Assembly (NCBI GenBank): GCA_021773655.1
Contig: JAJFJX010000334.1
Coordinates: 1-17,714 of the forward strand
Direction of reading: 5' to 3'
Source: Panacagrimonas sp.
GTDB lineage: Bacteria > Pseudomonadota > Gammaproteobacteria > Nevskiales > Nevskiaceae
DNA: 17,714 nt
The notes beneath the pieces were generated by a model, which ran no database searches, was not told the origin of the DNA, and saw nothing but the letters and a program-made list of their open reading frames with translations. Each line of letters opens with the position of its first letter. The first letter of the stretch is position 1. The translations under genes were made by a program, and so were the position numbers. This document shows, piece after piece, positions 13,977-17,714 of this stretch.

Positions 13977-14953
13977 CAGACCGCCCCTGCCCGCAGCAGG
14001 TCGTGCATGTGCACCACGCCCTGCAAACTCCCGTCGGCATCCTTGACCAGCAGTGCCGAAACCTTGTACTGCTCCATCATCCGCACCGCCTCGGCGGCCA
14101 GCTGATCAGCTCGGCAGCTGCGTCCGCCGCGGGTCATGACCTGATCTACCGTGGTGGCGCGCACGTCGATGCCGGGATCCTCCAGGCTGCGTCGCAGATC
14201 GCCGTCGGTATAGATTCCGAGCACCATGCCCTGGGCATCTACAACCGTGGTCATGCCCAGCCCCTTGGCGGACATTTCCAGCAAGGCTGCGAGCAGTGGC
14301 GTATCCGGTCCAACCATCGGCAACTGCGCACCGCTACGCATGACGTCGGCGATCTTCAGCAGCAGGCGCCGGCCCAGCGACCCGCCCGGATGCGACAGCG
14401 CAAAATCCTCCGGCGTGAATCCGCGCGCTTCGAGCAGCGCCACCGCCAGCGCATCGCCCATCGCCAGTGCGGCGGTGGTGCTGGCGGTTGGCGCAAGATT
14501 CAGCGGACAGGCCTCCTTGGCCACCGAAACATCCAGGTGCACGTCGGCGGTCACCGCCAGGGTGGAAGCCGGCCGACCGGTCATGGCAATCACCGGCGCC
14601 GCCATGCGCTTGAACAGCGGCAGAATCGTCAGCACCTCCGGTGCTTCACCCGAATAGCTGATCGCCAGTACCAGGTCCTTGCGGGTGACCATGCCCAGGT
14701 CACCGTGGCTGGCCTCCGCCGGATGCAGGAAGAAGGCCGGGGTCCCGGTGGAAGCCAGTGTGGCGGCGATCTTGCCGCCGATGTGGCCGGACTTGCCCAT
14801 GCCGGTGACCACCACGCGGCCTTCGCACGCCAGCATCCGCTCGCAGGCGAGCGTAAAGGCACCGTCGATGCGTTCGATCAGGGCCGCCACCGCGTCGCGC
14901 TCGATTTCGAGCGTGCGTCGGCCCAGGCCTGGGAAATCCGCGGTCGTGGACAT
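13976..14953 (-). CDS. kdsD: D-arabinose 5-phosphate isomerase
   Basis: This 325-residue enzyme converts ribulose 5-phosphate to arabinose 5-phosphate, the first committed precursor of Kdo. The SIS isomerase domain carries GMGKSGHIG (51-59, with K54), HPAEASHGDLGM (77-88, with H83), SYSGEAPE (99-106) and HPGGSLGRRL (188-197, with H188). Two CBS domains occupy about 202-325. Length matches E. coli KdsD (328). The ATG at 14953 gives the normal N-terminus. The frame stays open upstream to 15061, but that part crosses a promoter-like site and has no family similarity. The ribosome binding site is weak. It is the first gene of the kds-lpt cluster. Confidence 0.95.
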   Translation of the reverse strand: MSTTADFPGLGRRTLEIERDAVAALIERIDGAFTLACERMLACEGRVVVTGMGKSGHIGGKIAATLASTGTPAFFLHPAEASHGDLGMVTRKDLVLAISYSGEAPEVLTILPLFKRMAAPVIAMTGRPASTLAVTADVHLDVSVAKEACPLNLAPTASTTAALAMGDALAVALLEARGFTPEDFALSHPGGSLGRRLLLKIADVMRSGAQLPMVGPDTPLLAALLEMSAKGLGMTTVVDAQGMVLGIYTDGDLRRSLEDPGIDVRATTVDQVMTRGGRSCRADQLAAEAVRMMEQYKVSALLVKDADGSLQGVVHMHDLLRAGAV

Positions 14954-14980
14954 GCGTCGAAGAAGACGAAAACGGCGCTC

Positions 14981-14986
14981 AGTATA
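14981..14986 (-). promoter_or_regulatory. Candidate -10 element for the kdsD-lpt cluster
   Basis: TATACT on the minus strand matches five of six -10 positions. It lies 27 bases upstream of the kdsD ATG, between the terminator of the upstream gene and kdsD. No convincing -35 lies 16-18 bases upstream. Motif inspection only. Confidence 0.35.
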
Positions 14987-15067
14987 AGTCGCGGCGGCGC
15001 CGATCCTGCGGATGGAGAATTGAGCCTTCTTTGTCGCGTCTACCTGATCCTGCCGGTGCACAGAAAC

Positions 15068-15103
15068 AAAAAGGCGGGGGTGTCGTCAGACGACACCCCC
15101 GCC
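15068..15103 (-). terminator. Strong Rho-independent terminator after the exported protein gene
   Basis: A perfect 15-base inverted repeat (15073-15087 with 15089-15103, one base between; about 13 pairs can form) is followed on the minus strand by TTTTTGTTT. It starts 20 bases after the stop of the 671-residue exported protein gene, isolating that gene from kdsD. Confidence 0.92.
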
Positions 15104-15123
15104 GCATGTGCAGACCTTGAAGC

Positions 15124-17139
15124 CTAGTTGCAGGTGATGCCGGCTCGTGAAGCCGAGATGACGACGTTGGCCAGGTCAGGCTCGCCAGACACCGGATTCG
15201 GCACGTTGAGCCGCAACGCATTGACCTGGATCGATTCGCTGTTGCCGCTTGCGCTCACAACCTGCTCATCGATGAAGAGCGTAGCGCCCAGGGGCAGGCT
15301 GATCTCAGTCGGAAGATCGACGCTGATCGGAATCCCGTTCACCACCAGATTGGTGAAATTGGTCGAGCCGGCAGTCGACGGCGCTGCTCCGGTGCAGACC
15401 GCCGATGCCGAAGTCTCTATCAGGTCGGCCGAAACACTGATTCCGAGCACGGTGACATCGAGTTGTTCGACGCTGGCACTGGAATCCGTCTGATCACCTG
15501 CGCCCACCGTCGCGGCAGAGCCGGTAATCGAGCCGAGAAGGCTGGGCACTGCGACATCGGCGACCGCATCGCTCAAGTCACCACCCAATGCCGGCAATTC
15601 TCCGGTGTCGCTGACGGCCACGTTGCTCAATCCGGCCACTGCCGCATTCAATACAGTGGCCCGTCCACTGTACAGGCGCGAGGGGGGCGGCATTCCATCG
15701 AGCTTGAAGGCGGCGAAAACCCAGTTCATCGAATCCGGAAGCAGGCCCTCGGATCCCGGGCTGATGGCGGACGTCGGCCTGAATCCGATGCGGGTTGCGC
15801 CCGCGGGGACCGTGATCGGACCGAATGTGTCGACGTCCGTGCTGTGCCCGTCCGACTCGTTGATTTCATCGTTGACGGTCAATTGCAGCACGTCATCGAT
15901 GTAGAACTCGGTGACGTCCGGGCGCAGCCTGTCACCGTCAGTGACAAAGAAGGTGGGTGAGTACGTGCGATCAACCGCCGACGGGGCGATATCGAAGGAC
16001 TGCAGTACGGTGAACGCGAGCGGACCGGCAAAATTGCGGAAGTCGAAGTCCGACCCATCGCGAATCCGGATCTGCGACGACGCGATGGCCGATTCGCAAC
16101 TGATGGAGGCGGTGGCAGAAGCGATCTGCACATCGGTGCCCTTGAACAGCGGCAGCGATGAGGTCACCCGCAGGCCGGTCACCGTGATCGACTTCGAATT
16201 TCCATTGCCGCTTGAAGACTGCTGGTTGGCAACGACCCGGATCACACCGAGGTTGAGCACTACGGTGTTCGGAGGAAACGAGATCGGCAGGTGGAGCCCT
16301 GCAACGGAGAGATCGGCAAAGACCGAACCGCCGCCGACCCGAGCACCAGCGGACGTGCAGGTCGCCGTGGCTTCGCTGTTGATCGCGCTTGCGCCAATGC
16401 CCACGCCCGCCAGTGAAATTCCGAGATCTTCGACCGCGGCGGTCGAGCGGGTCTGACTGCCGGTTCCCACGGTCCGGGCACTTACGGTGCTCGCCGCGCC
16501 CAGGCTGCCGATCCGGGTCGAATTGACCGGGTCGGGCTCAACCACGCCACCGGATGCCGGCAAGGGTCCGGCGCTGACCACGCTGGTGGTGATGCTGCCC
16601 ACCTTGGCCCTGGCACCGAGCGCACTGCCTCCATAGCCGAACGGATTGCCGCTGCCTGCCACGCTGCCCGCGTTGTAGATGACCAGCACGGCGGCGCCCT
16701 GGACACCGCCGTCGGCTTGCAGGCTGGCCAGTTCGATCATGTTGTTGCCGGGCGCCACGAAACCCTGCGCCGTGATGTCGGCGCGGAAATTGTGCGAGCG
16801 GTCGGTGTTGCCGATCGGCACGCCCTGGATGGTTGTGCCGTCCACCTTGAGCTTGTCCGCATTGGCTCCAGCAGCGCCCGCACGAATCTCGCCCCAATAC
16901 AGCAGAACCTGCTGGATGCTGGCACCCGGCGGCACATTGAGTTCGACGACGGCCGGCCCATCCTGCACGCTCACGCCTTCACTGACGAAGTCGGTGCCCT
17001 GGGCGATCGTGATCGCCGGCGTTCCGAGGGTTTCGTCGCCTTCAGCCAGCGCAACCCCGGAATTCATTCCCAGCGCCAGCGCCAAGGCCCCGGCACACGT
17101 CAACAACGGCGTAGACAGCCCTATCTTGATAATTTTCAT
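15124..17139 (-). CDS. Exported protein with two choice-of-anchor P-like domains, function unknown
   Basis: This 671-residue protein has a signal peptide (KIIK basic start, hydrophobic core, likely cut after VALA at residue 32). Residues about 45-158 form a beta-rich domain (VELNVPPGASIQQVLLYW) like those of surface proteins. Residues about 170-350 and 492-671 are two diverged copies of one domain. Each begins with an A-V repeat segment and continues with alternating small-residue beta strands, PISFPP against PISVDLP and ITVTGLRV against IQVNALRL. Each has two cysteines (C261/C348 and C582/C670), suggesting one disulfide per copy. The copies resemble the choice-of-anchor P domain as I know it. 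A different domain (about 357-480) separates them. ATG 17139 is chosen because GGAGGG lies eight bases upstream; GTG 17148 would add three residues. No sorting motif or membrane anchor follows. It is transcribed alone. Confidence 0.8.
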   Translation of the reverse strand: MKIIKIGLSTPLLTCAGALALALGMNSGVALAEGDETLGTPAITIAQGTDFVSEGVSVQDGPAVVELNVPPGASIQQVLLYWGEIRAGAAGANADKLKVDGTTIQGVPIGNTDRSHNFRADITAQGFVAPGNNMIELASLQADGGVQGAAVLVIYNAGSVAGSGNPFGYGGSALGARAKVGSITTSVVSAGPLPASGGVVEPDPVNSTRIGSLGAASTVSARTVGTGSQTRSTAAVEDLGISLAGVGIGASAINSEATATCTSAGARVGGGSVFADLSVAGLHLPISFPPNTVVLNLGVIRVVANQQSSSGNGNSKSITVTGLRVTSSLPLFKGTDVQIASATASISCESAIASSQIRIRDGSDFDFRNFAGPLAFTVLQSFDIAPSAVDRTYSPTFFVTDGDRLRPDVTEFYIDDVLQLTVNDEINESDGHSTDVDTFGPITVPAGATRIGFRPTSAISPGSEGLLPDSMNWVFAAFKLDGMPPPSRLYSGRATVLNAAVAGLSNVAVSDTGELPALGGDLSDAVADVAVPSLLGSITGSAATVGAGDQTDSSASVEQLDVTVLGISVSADLIETSASAVCTGAAPSTAGSTNFTNLVVNGIPISVDLPTEISLPLGATLFIDEQVVSASGNSESIQVNALRLNVPNPVSGEPDLANVVISASRAGITCN

Positions 17140-17301
17140 TGGAACCACCCTCCATGGAAATGCGAACAGCCAGTCCTGGTAGACGACAGCCGGTCATTCG
17201 CAGTCGGAAGTCCTGTCGTCCCTTTCTCGCCGTCACAAGCTGGATGTCGGCCATTGCAGCAACATCGTGTGATCGCGGAGAAAACCTGCACCATCGAGCC
17301 C

Positions 17302-17330
17302 AGACTAGAGTCCGGCGTCAGGTTCGGCAA
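17302..17330 (-). promoter_or_regulatory. Candidate promoter of the exported protein gene
   Basis: On the minus strand TTGCCG (17325-17330) and TAGTCT (17302-17307) are separated by exactly 17 bases. Both hexamers are weak matches, as expected of an activator-dependent promoter. Predicted start is near 17295. Confidence 0.35.
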
Positions 17331-17349
17331 CGTCGCGAATCAGGGCGAT

Positions 17350-17365
17350 TGTGACGGCCGTCACG
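17350..17365. promoter_or_regulatory. Palindromic CRP/Clp-like operator
   Basis: GTGACGGCCGTCAC at 17351-17364 is a perfect 14-base palindrome. With flanks it reads TGTGA-CGGCCG-TCACG on the plus strand, nine of ten matches to the CRP-family consensus TGTGA-N6-TCACA. Its centre lies about 62 bases upstream of the predicted start, close to the -61.5 position of class I CRP promoters. Confidence 0.5.
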
Positions 17366-17528
17366 CTTCGGTCTATGGTTGGAAAATGGTGATATTTCAA
17401 GGTTTTCCTGGCGTGAGCACGGCTCCGTCGGGCGCCTCGAAATCCCCTCTGCCGCGCCAGATCAGGCGCAACCTTCGCGTTCGCCATTTGCGGGTCTGAC
17501 TGCCGCAAGGAACGCTGAGCCGAGAGCC

Positions 17529-17714
17529 CTACAGGCGCTCCAGCTCGGCCAGCCCCCGTTCCAGATGCCCGAGCATGCGCTGAACGTGCGGCACCGAGCG
17601 GCGGCAGGCGATCAGTCCGAAGTTGAGCTGCTCGGCATAGGACACCAGGGTGATGTTGAGCGCCATGCCGTCGACCGGGATCGACACCGGGTACATGCCT
17701 TCGAGCAGCGCGCC
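17529..17714 (-). CDS. Wax ester synthase/diacylglycerol acyltransferase-like protein (C-terminal end only)
   Basis: The last 61 residues of a gene that enters from the right edge. The segments LLEGMYPVSIPVDGMALNIT and SYAEQLNFGLIACRRSVP are typical of the C-terminal WS/DGAT domain, and the protein ends in a helix rich in leucine and glutamate. Members esterify long-chain alcohols or diacylglycerol with acyl-CoA for storage lipid; some are uncharacterised paralogues. The catalytic HHxxxDG motif lies in the missing N-terminal part, so activity cannot be judged. Stop codon TAG at 17529-17531. I see no clear terminator after it. Confidence 0.85.
   Translation of the reverse strand, partial: GALLEGMYPVSIPVDGMALNITLVSYAEQLNFGLIACRRSVPHVQRMLGHLERGLAELERL

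Larger units (their letters stand above)
17140..17528. other. Long upstream region of the exported protein gene
   Basis: About 390 bases without a credible gene lie between the acyltransferase-like gene and the exported protein gene, both on the minus strand. It contains the GGAGGG ribosome binding site (17148-17153), a weak promoter candidate (17302-17330) and a CRP-like palindrome (17350-17365). From a start near 17295 the leader would be about 155 bases, long enough for post-transcriptional control, but I see no known riboswitch. Confidence 0.5.

Noticed and set aside
9965..14953. The kds-lpt-rpoN-hpf block as a novel system
   Set aside because: This is a conserved proteobacterial gene order with complete, ordinary family members.

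Overview
The window is a high-GC stretch from a gammaproteobacterium. The gene order kdsD-kdsC-lptC-lptA-lptB-rpoN-hpf-ptsN-hprK-rapZ-EIIA-ptsH-ptsI, with an HPr kinase and a mannose-type EIIA but no PTS permease, is the one I associate with Xanthomonadales and relatives. That placement is inferred from gene content and order, not from a search.

Layout. Positions 1-65 hold the 5' end of a thiamine-diphosphate enzyme (minus strand). A 428-base intergenic region follows, then a class I aspartate aminotransferase (494-1675) and a ferredoxin-NADP reductase (1758-2534), both on the plus strand. A 7-base tandem repeat sits directly in front of the reductase ribosome binding site. tRNA-Asn (2623-2698) comes next. 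Its last 48 bases are repeated exactly at 4415-4462. The 1.7 kb between the two copies carries an IS3-family transposase remnant and a MntA-HepT toxin-antitoxin pair, but no integrase. The native tRNA terminator now lies beyond the second copy (4480-4505). This is the clear accessory region of the window: a small or decayed genomic island in tRNA-Asn.

From 4750 to 14953 all genes lie on the minus strand. Read in transcription order, kdsD and kdsC make the Kdo precursor; lptC, lptA and lptB carry lipopolysaccharide across the envelope; rpoN encodes sigma-54; hpf encodes the ribosome hibernation factor. A strong UUCG-loop terminator then separates hpf from a regulatory phosphotransferase set: ptsN, a shortened hprK, rapZ, a mannose-family EIIA, ptsH and ptsI. 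Many neighbours overlap by 1-14 bases, which suggests translational coupling.

Upstream of kdsD and ended by its own strong terminator is a 671-residue exported protein (15124-17139). It contains two diverged copies of a domain resembling the choice-of-anchor P type, each with two cysteines. Its 380-base upstream region holds a perfect 14-base palindrome that fits the CRP/Clp consensus and lies about 62 bases upstream of a weak promoter candidate. The window closes with the C-terminal end of a wax ester synthase/diacylglycerol acyltransferase-like gene.

Most of the window is conserved housekeeping. The parts that deserve a second look are the tRNA-Asn island, the HPr kinase lacking its N-terminal domain, and the duplicated-domain exported protein with its regulatory region.
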